Positions 11,301 through 23,043 of a DNA stretch of 64,000 nt are shown here, in pieces. A program made the position numbers and the translations under genes. The DNA comes from Aphelocoma coerulescens (lineage: Eukaryota; Chordata; Aves; Passeriformes; Corvidae). A model generated the notes under the pieces. It saw only the letters and a program-made list of their open reading frames with translations, did no database searches and was not told the origin of the DNA. The stretch covers positions 25,731,924 to 25,795,923 of the forward strand of contig NC_091023.1 in NCBI RefSeq assembly GCF_041296385.1, written 5' to 3'. Each line of letters opens with the position of its first letter. Position 1 is the stretch's first letter.

Positions 11301-14300
11301 ATGCTGAGAAGTAAGAAAAAGCTAAATAAGTGTTTTGGACAAGCATATTTTCTTTGGGATCTTTGACGAGCCTATGTGATGTAGAACTGCATGTAAAAAT
11401 GTTTGTGTGCATGGAGAAAAGCTCGTACTATGGAAAAACTGCTTTTTAAATAACTGTGTGCCAAAACCTCTGTGTTCTGAGCAAAGTGCAACTGTTGTTT
11501 AACTTGTAGAATGTAGTTTGAAGTTGATTATATTTCTTTTAACTGTGCCTGAAAGCTGCAGAAAGTCCTGAGACTGGAAATGTGACTCGTGTGGTGCTGT
11601 AATCTCACATGGTGCTTTGAGGTGCTCAGTCAGCTGTTCCTCGCTCAGGGGCCCTGCAGCGGGGCTGCATTAATGACACACATTCTTAGTGCCTTCAGAC
11701 TGTCCTGCAAACCTGTGCTGCTTGTGTTTGTGATCCTGGAGACAAACAGAGAACTGGTGATCTTTTGCTGACCAGCATAACAGATATCTGCTCTTTGAAA
11801 TGAGGTGCTGGTGCTCTGCTGTACTTGTCACAAGTGCTTTGCTCATTAGGAACAAAACTCCATGCAGGGCACTGTTCCTCCAAGTATTAGTCACGTCAAA
11901 GCCATCAAAGTTTATTATTACACCAAATGAAGCTGCAGCTGTGGAGAACTTAGGTCTCATTTGTCAGAATGATTTTAAAAAAAGGTATTTTTAATTTATT
12001 TACTGTTACAAACACATTACAGTGTGTGTTAATCTTTTGGGTTGTTACATAATCTAAATCCCAATCAAGTTTTGCATCTTAAGTGTTGGATTGACTTCCC
12101 AGAGGGGCCACTGTGTGCTCTGTTCTTAAAGATAAAGTCTTGCCTGGAGCTCTAGTGCTGGTCTGTAGGAACAGATTCCAAGTAAGAATTTGCAAGACTC
12201 CTTGGCTATACAGGGTTTGAAGCTTATATTTCATATATAAGTTTACAAATTCTTTTTCTCTGGTTTCTTACTTGACCCTAAGATAATTCTTGGCCTGAGA
12301 ATTAAGTGCAGCAAATGCATTGGCAAAGTTCCTCTTTTTTCTTAGTAGAAAGCAAAGAAGTTTTTCAAAGGGGAATCTCTGAAGTTTCTGACTTGTAAAT
12401 AATTATTTACCAGCCTTGCAGATTTTATGGCAAAAGTATTAAATTGGTGAATCAATGCAGTGGAGAACTTGACTTTTGCCAGTAATAAGGTGCAGTAAAC
12501 CACTTAAGCCTTCTGGGGATTTTTGTTTTTCCGTAAGTGGATAAAAGGTTGCATTTGTTTGGAAATCCTGTCTGGATAAACTGATGGTTTTCATGGCTTC
12601 CTTAGGGCTGTAGGTCTCTAGGACTTGTGACCAAAGGAATGTGGGACAGCAGAGTAAAGCAAAGCACACTTGGTATGTTGGGTTTCCTGTCCCTGTGCTG
12701 TGAAACATGTGCCAGGTGTGAACTGTTGGTGCTGATCCCATGGCCCTGTGTGAGGACAGTGAAAACTTAAACTACAGTAAAGGCTCATGTCTGTCCTGCT
12801 GCACTTGGAGCCACCTTAACTTCAGAGCTCTCAGGGGATGCAGGGTCATGTGGAAGGTGGGGTGTTGGATGGTCCTGTGCAGTCCCACTGGAGATTTTTT
12901 TAATAGACTGGAAGTCATGGCTGTCCTAAGTGTTTAACCCAAGATCTCCCACCTGTGATGAAGTTTTCTGCTAACAAACAGCCTGGATGCCTGAACTCAC
13001 TCTGGGTGCTGCTCTGCAGATCCTGTTAATGCCAGTGATCTCAAGATGAAACTGAGGAGAGAAATACTGAAGGAAACATTATCAACACCAGTAAAATTGA
13101 CAGGAATGAGTTGGAAGTGAATCAGTTTCACCGATGGGAAGAACTCAGCTTGGTTGTTCCATTGTCCCACTCCAGAGCACTGTATTCAGCCCATCTCTGT
13201 AGTACTGGAGTGTTCAGACAAAACCAGCTCCTCACTGAAGTAGTTACCTTAAAGAGGCTTGAAAGGCTTTTCTTTTCCAGTTAATTTATGGGGAGAAAAG
13301 AAAAACAGCCAACCATAAACAAAACAAAACAAAAAAATCCCCCAAGTCTGGTTTTATTTAGAGGAGCTGAAATGAAAAACTTTGTTAACTTTTCCTGATG
13401 AGTGAGAGTAACACACTTAACTAGGGAAGTTACTCTGCTGGAACATGGAAAACCTGGTATTTTGTATAATGAGTCAGTACTTGAATTGTACCAGGAAGCT
13501 GCAGTCGCTCATTCCAGAGCTGGGCATCTCAGCCCCTTGGGAAGAGCAGGGACAGCTCATGCTTCACGTGCATGGTTGTACAACAAGGTGCTTTTATTAG
13601 GGAGGTTTGTTGTGTTCTTTGCCCATGGCAATCCGTGTCTGTCCAGGTGACTGCAGAGGTCATGCCATAAACTGGATTGTTGAAGTTGGGGAGCTCATCC
13701 AGCCTTGTCATTAAATTGACCTTTACTTCCTGGGGTGGGAACCTTGTTTTTTTGAGTGTTTTTTCTGCTCTGTGACCTATCAGGGAAGAGAAGTAAGATC
13801 CACTCGTGGAATTTGCAGGTTGGCAGTGAAATATTTTATCTGATACAACAAAAACTGTATTTTGAATCCACTTTGCATTACTTTTTTTTCTTTTGAAGAT
13901 AATGTAAAATAAATTTGTCACCAGTGCTTGGGGTGTATCATGTACAGACCGTGGTTTATTAGAGCATAATGAGCTGCAAAAACATTATTCTGCTTTGGAA
14001 AGCACATGGAATGTGTGAGGCATATTACAGGGAAAAGCTGATCTGTCTTCAGGAGGAAGTGGATTAAAATATCCCATGTGGAATGTTGAAAGGTCGAGTC
14101 TAAGCACGGACAAAGCAAAGAACATGCAATGGCGTGTGACACCTGGCATGAAGTGTACAGAAGGTTACTGTGGTTAAACATGCTCTGGACAGTTCAGGGG
14201 TTGGATTCGGAAGGAATTAGGGCTTGACTGTGCTGGAGTTTGAAATCTCTCTCTAAATGAGCTGTTGATTTGCAAATGCAAACAGCAGGAACATCCCTGG

Positions 14301-17300
14301 TATGGCTGGAGAGGGTGCAGGCCCAGAGTCCCAGGCAGATCTGTCCCCGTTTCCCAGGGTGATTCTGTGCTTCACTCAGCTTTTCACACAGGGCAGGGCT
14401 GGCTTCTCTGAAGGGTGATTCAGCTGCTCTTCCAGCTGCATAGGAAACTGCCATTTCTAAAGCACGGGTTGCTGCTTTAATACCAGTAAGAACCCTGTTC
14501 TGGTTTACTTCTGCTTTGAAATCTTGCCTGGCAAAGGACTCCTGCCACCTCTGCCATGGAGAGGAGATGTTCTTGGGAGTGCCCCCCATCAAGCCAACTC
14601 CTTCCAGCAGCTGGAGCAGTGCAGTTTGCATACACAGGAGCAGAAGGGTTTTTTTTTTTTTTTAATCTCAGCCATCTAATCTGTAGCTAGCCAAAAGCAG
14701 CAACTAAACTAGTTTATCTAAACTTGGACAGCACAAGATTAATGCTTAAACTTGCTTGCAGGAGTTGAAAACCGGTTTCTGTTGCCATTAGTTGGTTGGA
14801 AGGGAAAACAGAGTTGCCGTTATTTTTGGATATGCAAAACAGTTTTGATTTTATTTCTTGCAAACTATAGGACTCCAAGCCCCCTGATACTTGATCAGAA
14901 CTACATAAACACCAAAAATCAAGTAATCAAAGCAGAAAGGAGGGTACTGAAGGAGTTGGGATTTTGTGTTCATGTCAAGCATCCTCATAAGGTGAGTTCT
15001 CAACAATAACGTAATTGTAATTCTTACTCTACCTTGGTGGCATCACTGGGAGCTGTGGAACAAGAAACACAGGTGTCAGAATGACCTGGATTCTTCTCTT
15101 TATTCCTCTGTAGTTAATTATGTTTTTGCCAGAGTACTTGGGCAAACAGCCATGTTGACTTTAGTAGAAGTCATTTCCCTTAGAAAGGGTGAAGGTGGCT
15201 GGTGTGAAAAGCACGGAAAAGTAGTGAAATAAAGAGTTGTCTGTGGGTAGCATGAGAGCTCAGAGTGTGTGCTTGGAGAGAAGGAGCCCCCATTGCTCGG
15301 GCGTTGTGTTTGATTTTTTTTTTTTTTAACATATGTATATATTTACTTCCCTACTCCTGCTTTATGTGTTGAAACTGAGTATTTTTTCTCTTCCCCCCCC
15401 CCCTTATTCCTCAGATCATTGTTATGTATTTACAAGTCCTAGAATGTGAACGTAATCAAACCCTGGTACAGACAGCCTGGTAAGTTTGCTATTTTCCATT
15501 CTTTTCCTAGCCAGGAAAATAGTAGCAGAAATAACAAGCCTGCTGATCCCTATGCAAAGCAATGAGATGTAAGTTACCACCCAAACACATTTGGAAAATC
15601 TTGTGGTGCTTGTTTCTGCTTACTATTTTCATGGCTTGATTCCAGCGTAGCAATGGAGAACTCAATTTAACTTTGTTCTTTTTTCTACTCTTTGATTGAA
15701 GGGTAGTCCCTGCTGGTAAGTCATAGAGCTCTGCCCTCTGCACCTCAGCCCATGACCTGGGGATGGCTGCTTTGGCTGCCCTTCTCTCCAGCCAAGCCAG
15801 TGCAAGCCTCAGCGAGTTCACTGCCATCGGGCAGCACCTCCTAGTTCTGTCCTGGCGCCAGGATTTGTATATTTGGTTCTAGAAGTAACTGTTACAACTG
15901 TTTCTCGATGTCTTTGTTGCCTACCTGCTGTATGTTAAAGGACACGTGGGGGATGGTTCTGCCAGCATTTCTTTAGTTGATTTAACATTTAAACTTGAGT
16001 TAAACAGAGGAGGACAGTGCATGCAGCATGTTCAGTTAGCAGCCAGGCTGGGCATGGGGGTGTAGAGTCCTCACTGACTGACTGCTGTTCCTCTCTCCCA
16101 TAGCTTGGGAATTTAGAAATCCATGGAGCTCTGCTGTTCTCTGTATCTCTGGGCATGTGTTGCTGGCAGTGCCAGCCCTGTGCAAGAACAGGAGCTCAGG
16201 GGAGTGGGAGTCCAGTTCTAACTCGCGGGTCTTTTCCAATACTCAGTGAGCAAATGGGATGCATCTCCCTGGATGAAGTTGATGTGACTCAAGGCACACA
16301 AAATTAAAATGCAGTCGGAGTTTTATGAACTCTGTAGGTTGCACATAGCTTCTGGAACATGGTAGGTTGAAAATACACCTTGCTCTCCTGGTGGCACTTG
16401 AGTTCTACATTGATTTTTAAATACAAACCCTTTGGTGTTTAAGACAATCAGCTGGACAGATGCAAAGTAGTTGTTAAATTGTAACTCAGTGGACACTTCC
16501 CAGGATAATTTAACCTCGGGAGTAACCATTCCACACTTCTTGAATTTAGTGCTGTACATTATGGTTTAAACCAGTGGCAGTGGTGCAAACTGGTACAAAG
16601 TGACACATGTAAACATCCAACACAGTCATCCAAAAGAAATCACATGTTTAATGTAACAACAGAAAAAATAATAAAGTCAATTGAGTCTCCAGTGTTGTTA
16701 TCCTCTAAAAGAAAAGCAAACCGGAGATCCGACCTCTGCTGCTTTGTTTTGTAGGAATTACATGAACGACAGCCTCCGGACGAACGTGTTCGTTCGCTTC
16801 CAGCCAGAGACCATCGCATGTGCGTGCATTTACCTCGCTGCTAGAGCCCTGCAGGTGAGCACTGGCTGCCCTGAGCACTGCTGCTGCTCTGGCTTAAAGA
16901 GAATTCATGGAAATACTTCAGCAAAACCTGGCCTGAAATCTCCATTACGCTTCCCCTTGTTTGATTTTCAGATCCCGCTGCCTACCCGTCCCCACTGGTT
17001 CCTGCTCTTTGGCACCACGGAAGAGGAGATTCAGGAGATCTGCCTAACAACTCTGAAGCTTTATACCAGAAAGAAGGTGAGTTTGACATCTTGGATTTTC
17101 TTGCTTGAGGCTCAGTGCAGCTTGAGCTGAGTTATGGTTGTCCAGAAAAGTTTGGGAATGCCTAATACAGATGTACTAATGGGGACAGTTCCTCTAAGGA
17201 GAGAACAAATTCTGGAAGTTACATAACTGGACAGATAATTAAAAGCCAACTCGGTATATTTCAGAAAGGAGATGAAAATGTGAATTACATTAGTTCAGCT

Positions 17301-20224
17301 TCTTACCTGGTTGTTACTTCCACAGCCCAATTACGAATTTCTGGATAAAGAAGTAGAAAAGAGGAAAATGGCACTACAGGAAGCAAAACTGAAGGCAAAA
17401 GGTTTAAATCCAGATGGAACTCCAGCACTCTCAACGCTGGGTGGCTTTTCTCCTGCATCCAAACCATGTAAGCTTGTTTTCTGAACAGAAACTTGCATGA
17501 TACTGTGTGATAAGTATTTGTGTAAAAACAAAGGAGGTTTGCTTTGTTAGACAGTTCAGGCTTTCTCACGGAATGAAGCAGCAGGCAATTTTTTTTTTTT
17601 AACATAGATTCTAAAACTAGTCTCAAAACCTTGAAACCAGATTAGAGGGAAAAGGGATGCTTTATGCCATATTTCCCCAGATAAGAGAGTGATACAGTAA
17701 TAATACGCACCTGTAAGAGAATGAGGTAATGAAGCAGGAATTGCTGTGTGTTCTGTGATGTGAAGAGAGCCTTTCTGGATTTGATTTGAGGGTGCTGCAA
17801 TAGCCTTCATGGCCCTTTTTGCAGCAGGTATCTGTGAAAATTCCTTCCCCTGGTTGTTTTTAATGTACTTGGCAACTGTTTGGTGCGGTGAGGGCAGACA
17901 GCTGGTGGGCAGGAAATGGGGGAGGGACAGGCCCAGCACTGCCTTGGCATCAGAGGGAATGAATTGGAACATGTATTTTGAACTGCCAGTCTGTCTGAAC
18001 TCTCATGGTTTCTCCTGAAGAGTCCTGAGTTTTCAGAGGTCTTTGGGCTGGGAAGTGTGAATTTCTCACTGAACAAGGAAAGTGTTTCATTTCTGTGAGG
18101 AGGGAGCCAGGGTTGGGAGAGTCTGAAAGCAGGAGCTGTGGTGGGCTTAACAGCCCTTCCATGAAAGGGGAATCCATCTCTGGGCTGTGCCAACTGCCTA
18201 GAGACAGACTGACATCTTGACTAGATAATTTTATTTGTTCCTCATTTGTGTTTGTGCCATAATGTAAAGATGAAATCTGTAGTTTTGCTGGGCAGGCTTA
18301 ATCCTTTCTCTGTAGCATTGGAAATAAGTGTCAGGGTAACAATTCTGTATTGTGGGCCACGAGGGTAGCTTTTGTTTTGTACCTTTTGGCCCCACATGAG
18401 CCTGGCTGTGTGCTCTGAAGGTCACAGTGCTGTTCCTCCTTCATGGGCAGAGGGTTTCCCCATGAATATTCCAGGAGTGAATATAAATGGGGAGATGGGA
18501 TGAAATAATAGCTGTGGAGTTCATATCTACACTTAGTGCAAGTCCTGGTGAAGGTGTCTCAGGGATGTACAGTGTGTTTATGACAAAGGATGAATAAAGA
18601 GCTAACTTTGAATTGAAATTTAATTCTTAGCTTCCCCAAGAGAAGTAAAAGCTGAGGAGAAATCTCCAGTATCTGTGAATACCAAAACCATTAAAAAAGA
18701 GCCAGAAGAGAGGCAGCAAACCTCAAAGAGCCCTTACAATGGGTAGGTAAAACTCCCCTCCTGGTAAGAGAAGGCTTCAGTAGCAGTGCTTTCAGCTGAA
18801 GCCCGGGGAGCTCCTCGGGAGCTCTGGCTGGCGTGGCAGTGCCTGAGCAGCGCTGGTTTGTCCCTGCAGGCTGCGGAAGGAGAGCAAGAGGAGCCGGAGC
18901 AGCAGGAGCGCCAGCCGGTCCCGCTCCCGGACAAAGTCCCGCTCCCGCTCCCACACCCCCCGCAGGCAGTGAGTGGGGCTGGGGGGCTGCACTGGGGGGC
19001 TCGTGGGTTTTGTCACACTTAGTCCTGTAAATACAGGATATTTCAGCAGGGCTTTGCGCTTCCCAGAGCCAGGGGCAGTCCCAAGAGCTGCCCAGCAAAA
19101 GGGGGGAGGCTTGGCTTGACTTCAGGCTCTTGGTTGTGGGTGTGGAGCAGCTCTTAAGAGTTCAGGCTGTAAAATGGAAGCTTAAGCCTGTCCTAACTGC
19201 ACTGTACCTGAGGAGTCTGAGGTGGGCTGGGGTTAGTCTTCCCTCATTGGATAGTCTTCAGAAGGATCCCATTACAAGTGAGAGCAGTCTTTGGGAGCAC
19301 AGTGCCCTTGGAAGGGGAGAAGTGCTCCAGGTGTGGCAGCTTCCTTGTGTCAGTGCTCCCTGGTGCAGTGCCTGGCTCTTCAGGACTCTGCCCCTCTCCT
19401 GGGACAGGGAGAGGGGGATGCAGTGAGAGCTCCTGCCTTTAGATGGGGATATTCAAAGAATCTTCAGGCTCACATATAAATTGGAGGCTGTCAGCTTGGA
19501 TCTCAGTGTTACCCAAAGCATAGCTGAAGGAAAAAGGCAATACCCAGTTAGTGATCTGCTGTTGAGGGAAGACCCTTGACAAGGTGGACAAAAGGTGCTG
19601 CATTCTGGTTTTATTTTGAGCTGTTTGTTTTCAAATGAGCTCAGCTAAAAGACTCACAGAGTGGTTGGGGTTGGAAGGACCTTAAATGCCACGTCAGCGA
19701 CCCCAGCCTTCCATGGGGCAGGTTGTGTGTCCCGAGACATTCTCTGTCCTCGCTCACTCATCCCTGTGGGGCAAAGTCAGATTTCTTCCAGTAACTTGGA
19801 AGCTCTAAGCACAGAGTTCTGTTGGACTTTGCTGGTGCTGGGCACACGCTGTAACCCTTTCCTCTCGCGCAGCTACAACAACCGGCGGAGCCTGTCGGGC
19901 ACGTACAGCTCCCGCTCGCGCAGCCGCTCGCGCAGCCACAGCGGGAGCCCGCGGCGGCACCACAACCACGGCTCGCCCCACGCCAAGGCCAAGCACGGCC
20001 GCGAGGAGCTCAAGGGCGCCAGCAGACACGGCCACAAGCGGAAAAAGTCCCGCTCCCGCTCGCAGAGCAAATCCCGGGAGCACTCGGAGGCGGCCAAGAA
20101 GCACCGGCACGAGCGCGGCCACCACCGGGAGCGGCGCGAGCGCTCGCGCTCCTTCGAGCGCTCCCACAAGGGCGGGAAGCACCACGGCAGCGGCCGCTCG
20201 GGGCACGGCCGGCACCGGCGCTGA
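8106..20224 (+). CDS. CCNL1: Cyclin L1, complete, 11 coding exons
   Basis: Cyclin L1 is a nuclear-speckle cyclin that partners CDK11 and related kinases and influences pre-mRNA splicing (family knowledge). Joining 8106-8360, 8542-8616, 8777-8886, 14871-14991, 15415-15479, 16755-16854, 16972-17076, 17326-17467, 18631-18742, 18870-18968 and 19873-20224 gives 1536 nt (511 aa plus stop), with GT-AG borders and every phase closing. Order: Ala/Pro-rich N-terminus (1-22); the cyclin-L stretch [20 protein letters not shown]; two cyclin folds, about residues 75-185 and 190-300; a linker (about 278-362); and an RS-rich tail (about 363-511) ending GHGRHRR. Human CCNL1 is about 526 aa (recalled), so the length fits. 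The sequence matches CCNL1 rather than CCNL2 ([30 protein letters not shown]). The codons of exons 1, 2, 10 and 11 are GC-rich while exons 3-9 are AT-richer. It converges with LEKR1. Confidence 0.97.
8542..8616 (+). CDS. CCNL1: CCNL1 coding exon 2
   Basis: Residues 86-110 ([19 protein letters not shown] and onward to HSFE), phase 0 at both ends. The acceptor is CTCACAG and the donor GAG|GTGAGC. It is part of the first cyclin fold. Introns 1 and 2 are short (181 and 160 nt) and lie in the CpG island. Intron 1 contains a YY1-type AAAATGGCGGC at 8480-8490. Confidence 0.96.
8777..8886 (+). CDS. CCNL1: CCNL1 coding exon 3
   Basis: Residues 111-146 plus two bases of codon 147. It contains [19 protein letters not shown], the cyclin-L signature in the first cyclin fold. 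The donor is AAAAAG|GTAAGA. It is followed by the longest CCNL1 intron (5984 nt), which holds a candidate truncating cassette exon. Confidence 0.96.
8887..14870 (+). other. CCNL1: CCNL1 intron 3, 6 kb
   Basis: This is the largest CCNL1 intron and I see no CR1 copy in it. It carries a T-run at about 10560-10572 and a candidate cassette exon at 10681-10753. No other coding exon fits the cyclin L1 protein, because exon 3 (two codon bases) joins exon 4 (one base) exactly at Arg147. Confidence 0.8.
10681..10753 (+). other. CCNL1: Candidate poison (truncating) exon of CCNL1
   Basis: A pyrimidine-rich tract ends in the acceptor GACTATACAG at 10671-10680, and a consensus donor GTGAGT follows at 10754. 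Spliced after exon 3, the 73-nt exon reads [10 protein letters not shown] and then meets TGA at 10709-10711. That would remove the second cyclin fold and RS tail and expose the mRNA to nonsense-mediated decay. Short cyclin L1 isoforms are known in mammals, and I believe a similar short tail exists in one, but that is from memory. Exon status here is inferred. Confidence 0.6.
14871..14991 (+). CDS. CCNL1: CCNL1 coding exon 4
   Basis: Completes Arg147 and encodes residues 148-187. It begins [15 protein letters not shown] and runs through [13 protein letters not shown] to HPHK, the linker between the two cyclin folds. The acceptor is AACTATAG and the donor AAG|GTGAGT; it ends in phase 0. Confidence 0.96.
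15415..15479 (+). CDS. CCNL1: CCNL1 coding exon 5
   Basis: Residues 188-208 plus two bases of Trp209: [14 protein letters not shown] and onward to VQTA. It opens the second cyclin fold. The acceptor follows a C/T-rich tract (ATTCCTCAG); the donor is TG|GTAAGT. Confidence 0.96.
16755..16854 (+). CDS. CCNL1: CCNL1 coding exon 6
   Basis: Completes Trp209 and encodes residues 210-242: [15 protein letters not shown], then [18 protein letters not shown], the core of the second cyclin fold. The acceptor is TTTTGTAG and the donor CAG|GTGAGC. The following intron is only 117 nt, in phase, and free of stop codons. Confidence 0.96.
16972..17076 (+). CDS. CCNL1: CCNL1 coding exon 7
   Basis: Residues 243-277, phase 0 at both ends: [20 protein letters not shown] through LKLYTRKK. 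It finishes the second cyclin fold. The acceptor is GATTTTCAG and the donor AAG|GTGAGT. Confidence 0.96.
17326..17467 (+). CDS. CCNL1: CCNL1 coding exon 8
   Basis: Residues 278-324 plus one base of Ser325. It encodes the charged helix [20 protein letters not shown] and then the conserved [12 protein letters not shown] linker between the cyclin folds and the RS tail. The donor is CAT|GTAAGC. Confidence 0.95.
18631..18742 (+). CDS. CCNL1: CCNL1 coding exon 9
   Basis: Completes Ser325 and encodes residues 326-361 plus two bases of Gly362. It is a Lys/Glu-rich linker ([30 protein letters not shown]) typical of cyclin L1. The acceptor is ATTCTTAG and the donor GG|GTAGGT. Confidence 0.94.
18870..18968 (+). 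CDS. CCNL1: CCNL1 coding exon 10
   Basis: Completes Gly362, encodes residues 363-394 and leaves two bases of His395. It starts the RS region ([20 protein letters not shown]). The donor CA|GTGAGT is preferred over nearby AG positions because it restores the conserved RRHYNNRR junction with exon 11. Confidence 0.93.
19651..19740 (-). mobile_element. Possible degraded CR1 fragment in CCNL1 intron 10
   Basis: The text TTGGGGTTGGAAGGACCTTA resembles the CR1 3' end in minus orientation and is followed by only weak similarity. It would be the only CR1 relic I see between 8.1 and 20.6 kb. Confidence 0.45.
19873..20224 (+). CDS. CCNL1: CCNL1 coding exon 11 (last) with stop
   Basis: Completes His395 and encodes residues 396-511, with TGA at 20222-20224. 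It is the main RS block: [49 protein letters not shown], ending GHGRHRR. Third codon positions are almost all G or C, in contrast to exons 3-9. The long antisense frames over this exon are shadows of its Arg/Ser repeats. Confidence 0.96.
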
Positions 20225-20620
20225 GCCCGCGGACTGCGGCACGGCACGGGGACTGCACGGGGCTGGGGCAGCTTCAACCCAAATCTCGGTTTCTGAAAGG
20301 TGTAGAAGACTTTTCTTTTGGGAAAGAAACTGTTACCAACTTTTGCACATAATACCTTAGCAGTATCCCAGAGGTGGCAAACGATCAGGTTCACTGTATG
20401 TATTAGAGTTGTGTATTGTTTATTGAGCTGAGAACTGGAGAAAGGATTTCTGTAAAAAAGCAAAACGTACCTTATTTTTATACCAGTCAATTGCAGACGC
20501 TTATATTTAAGTATAGTTATTTGTTTAAACATGGTGGAGACTTTCTTACACTGGTTTTAGTCTGCATGTGTTCAAAGATTTTTACAAGAAATAAAATATA
20601 AAGCTTTTTTTTTTTTTTTT
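20225..20620 (+). other. CCNL1: CCNL1 3' UTR
   Basis: About 390 nt, GC-rich at first and then AT-rich, lie between the stop codon and the poly(A) signal. No repeat is inside it. The exact cleavage point is an estimate, about 15-25 nt after the AATAAA. Confidence 0.75.
20590..20595 (+). terminator. CCNL1: Polyadenylation signal of CCNL1
   Basis: A canonical AATAAA lies 366 nt after the stop codon. A run of more than 20 T residues (about 20606-20627) and a GT-rich stretch (about 20630-20665) follow, which fits a downstream U/GU-rich element. Confidence 0.85.
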
Positions 20621-20639
20621 TTTTTACTGCCTGTTGGAT

Positions 20640-23040
20640 GCCAAATGTGTGGAAACTAAAGTTGGTTTTCTTACATGCCTTGGCTTGACCCTTGTGCCTG
20701 AGTGGGACACGGGCTGTGGATGTGCTGCTGTTGGGAGGGCAGAACTGGGGAAGCTTTGGATGTTTGTGTTGTGGGGGTGTGGCTGGGAAGCCACGCAGCA
20801 GCTGGAATAATGGTCATGGATGAGCCAGGGAGGGGCTGCTACTGTCCCCTGGCTGTCAGCTGCCCCTGGGGAGTTTGGAGTCTCCCTGCCCCTCTCCCCT
20901 GGGAGCTGCTCTCAGCTGTTCCGGTGACATTCCTGGAGGGCCCAGGTGTCAGGGGTTTATTCCCATCTTTCATTCCAGTGGCAGGATGCTGGCAGGGAAG
21001 GGGGGGATCCTCTTGCAGGTGTGATGCTGACACAGCCTGGGGCTGAGCCACCCCTGAGAGCAGGAGCTGCTGGGACCTTCCTGGAGCTGTGCCTTCTGTG
21101 GGAAATGAGAGCTGGAACGGGAGCGAAGGACTGGGATCTGACTGTTCAGCTGCTGCCCAGGTGGTGCCACGCCCTGGAGCCGGCAGGTGAGAGGCGTTTG
21201 CCGTCCTGCACCCGCAGCCCCCGGGCTCTCCCAAAATGCCTCTCCCCGTTCCTGCCACTGCTGCTGGGAATGTCCCCCTGCAGAGCCCAGGTGCTGCAGG
21301 CTGGTCCCTGGCACCAGGGCAGTGCCGGTCTCCCTTGGGCAGTTGCTCTGCAGACCTCCGAGAGGAGAGGAAACCTGAGCAGGAGCTCCATGGTTGGTAC
21401 GTCTGCCCTGTGTCCTGCTGGGCCCCTCTGCAGCTGCTCTGGAAATGCAGAAAGTCAATGTATATTTTGGAGGAGGAAAAGATAAAATGTCTCTTTCTGT
21501 TCCATGGTTACCACTGTTTTTCAATCTGTAACAACTGTTTTGTGTGTGTTGCTTTCAGGAAAATGTGTTCGTTGCTATGGAAGTGGAAGGAGCTTTTTCC
21601 CCCAGACACAAATGCTGAGTCCAGAGCAGAGAGAAAACCCTGGGTGTGGAGGAGCAGCACCACTGACTGTCTTGGATTTGGGGTTTGTGTTGGAGGGACC
21701 GTGGAGGGCTCAGCCCTGGGTTTGTGGGAGCACCAACAACCCCTCTGTGCTTCCAGAGCTTCGCTCCCCTGAGCAGCTGGAGCAGCTGGAGCTGTGAACA
21801 GAGGGCAGCACCTGCTGCCCCAGGCAACCCAGCAGGGAGTTCAGAGTTTGTTCTTCCCTGGGGGAAAATCCCATCCCCAGCCAGGGAGGGATGGAGGGAT
21901 GGCAGGCAGCCTGGCCCCCAGCAGGGCTGTGCCAGCACTGGGATGTGCAGGAGGCGCTTCCTGAGGGGAAAGCAGCAGCTCCCAGCTGGGAGTCCCAGCC
22001 TGGCCCTCAGGGCCTGTGTGGGTTCTGCAGGGGGGCAAGGGGCAGGTGAGAGTCCTGAGGGGCTGTGGCCCCTCGATGCCCCATTCCCTGCAGGACTCCT
22101 CAGGGGAGCTGCTGGGCACAACAACCGAAATGTCCCTGCACCACAGCTCCTGTCTCCTAGGACTTGGAAATGTCCCTGAATTTTGAAGTGTCCCTGTATT
22201 TTCATGGAGCTCTGAAGCACAGAAATGAGTCATTTGACAGGGCTGATGGACTTCAAGCACCTGTATGGACCTCCAGGAGTCACCTGAGGCCACACTCTGC
22301 TCGTATCTCAGTAGCTGAGACAATTTTCCTGGGAGGTCTGGAGTATTCCTGCCCTGGGTGGTGCTGCAGCCTCTGCCACACTGCTGGAAATCAGGTGCTG
22401 CCACTGGGCTCTGAACACCTGAGACCCACAGCGACAGGGAAATCTCCCAGCCAGCTCTCCTTGGGCACAGGGCTTTGCCTGGGTGGGTCTCACCCTCAGA
22501 GTTGCTTTTTCTCTGAAAAAAGGATTTTGTTAAAATTTTTTTACTAATTTTCAACAAAAAGATGCAAAGGTTTCAAGGCATTTCATACAAACTGTTCTGC
22601 TTGTCCTTCACTTTCAGCTTTGTTACAGATATTGGAAGGATGAGTGTGGGCCAGGAGCTTTGGATGGTTTGGGAAGAGACAAAACGAACAATGTGAGAAC
22701 ATTTCTGATGGAAATCGGCCCAACAGGTCCCTCTCAGGGCTTCAGTCACCCCCAAACCCCACAGGTGAGTGGCAGCAGGGGAGGTGATAAGGGCCCCTTT
22801 TCCAGGAAATCTTTCCCTGGTTGCTGCTCCTGCCAGGAAATGCTCATGAAATCCATGACTTCACATCAGGCCAAGTCTGTGACTCTCCTGTCCATGCTCC
22901 TTGTTGCTTCCAAGCTCCTTGGGGCAGGAAGCAAACCCCCCTGGCCAGGCTGGCAATCACATCCCCCTTTGGAAACAACACTCCTGCAGAGGAAACAGCT
23001 TTCCATCCCCTCCTCCTGCCTGGCCACAGCCCAGCAGGGC
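20640..23040. other. Intergenic spacer between convergent genes, no gene recognised
   Basis: GC-rich unique sequence with many short overlapping frames on both strands and none with family motifs. A segment ending CCCCACAGGTGAGT near 22770 looks like a splice donor on the plus strand, so a noncoding RNA is possible. I cannot support one. Confidence 0.45.
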
Positions 23041-23043
23041 CAT

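Noticed and set aside
19805..20532. Large antisense frames opposite the last CCNL1 exon
   Set aside because: Shadows of the GC-rich RS-coding sequence; the sense frame matches CCNL1 to its conserved end.
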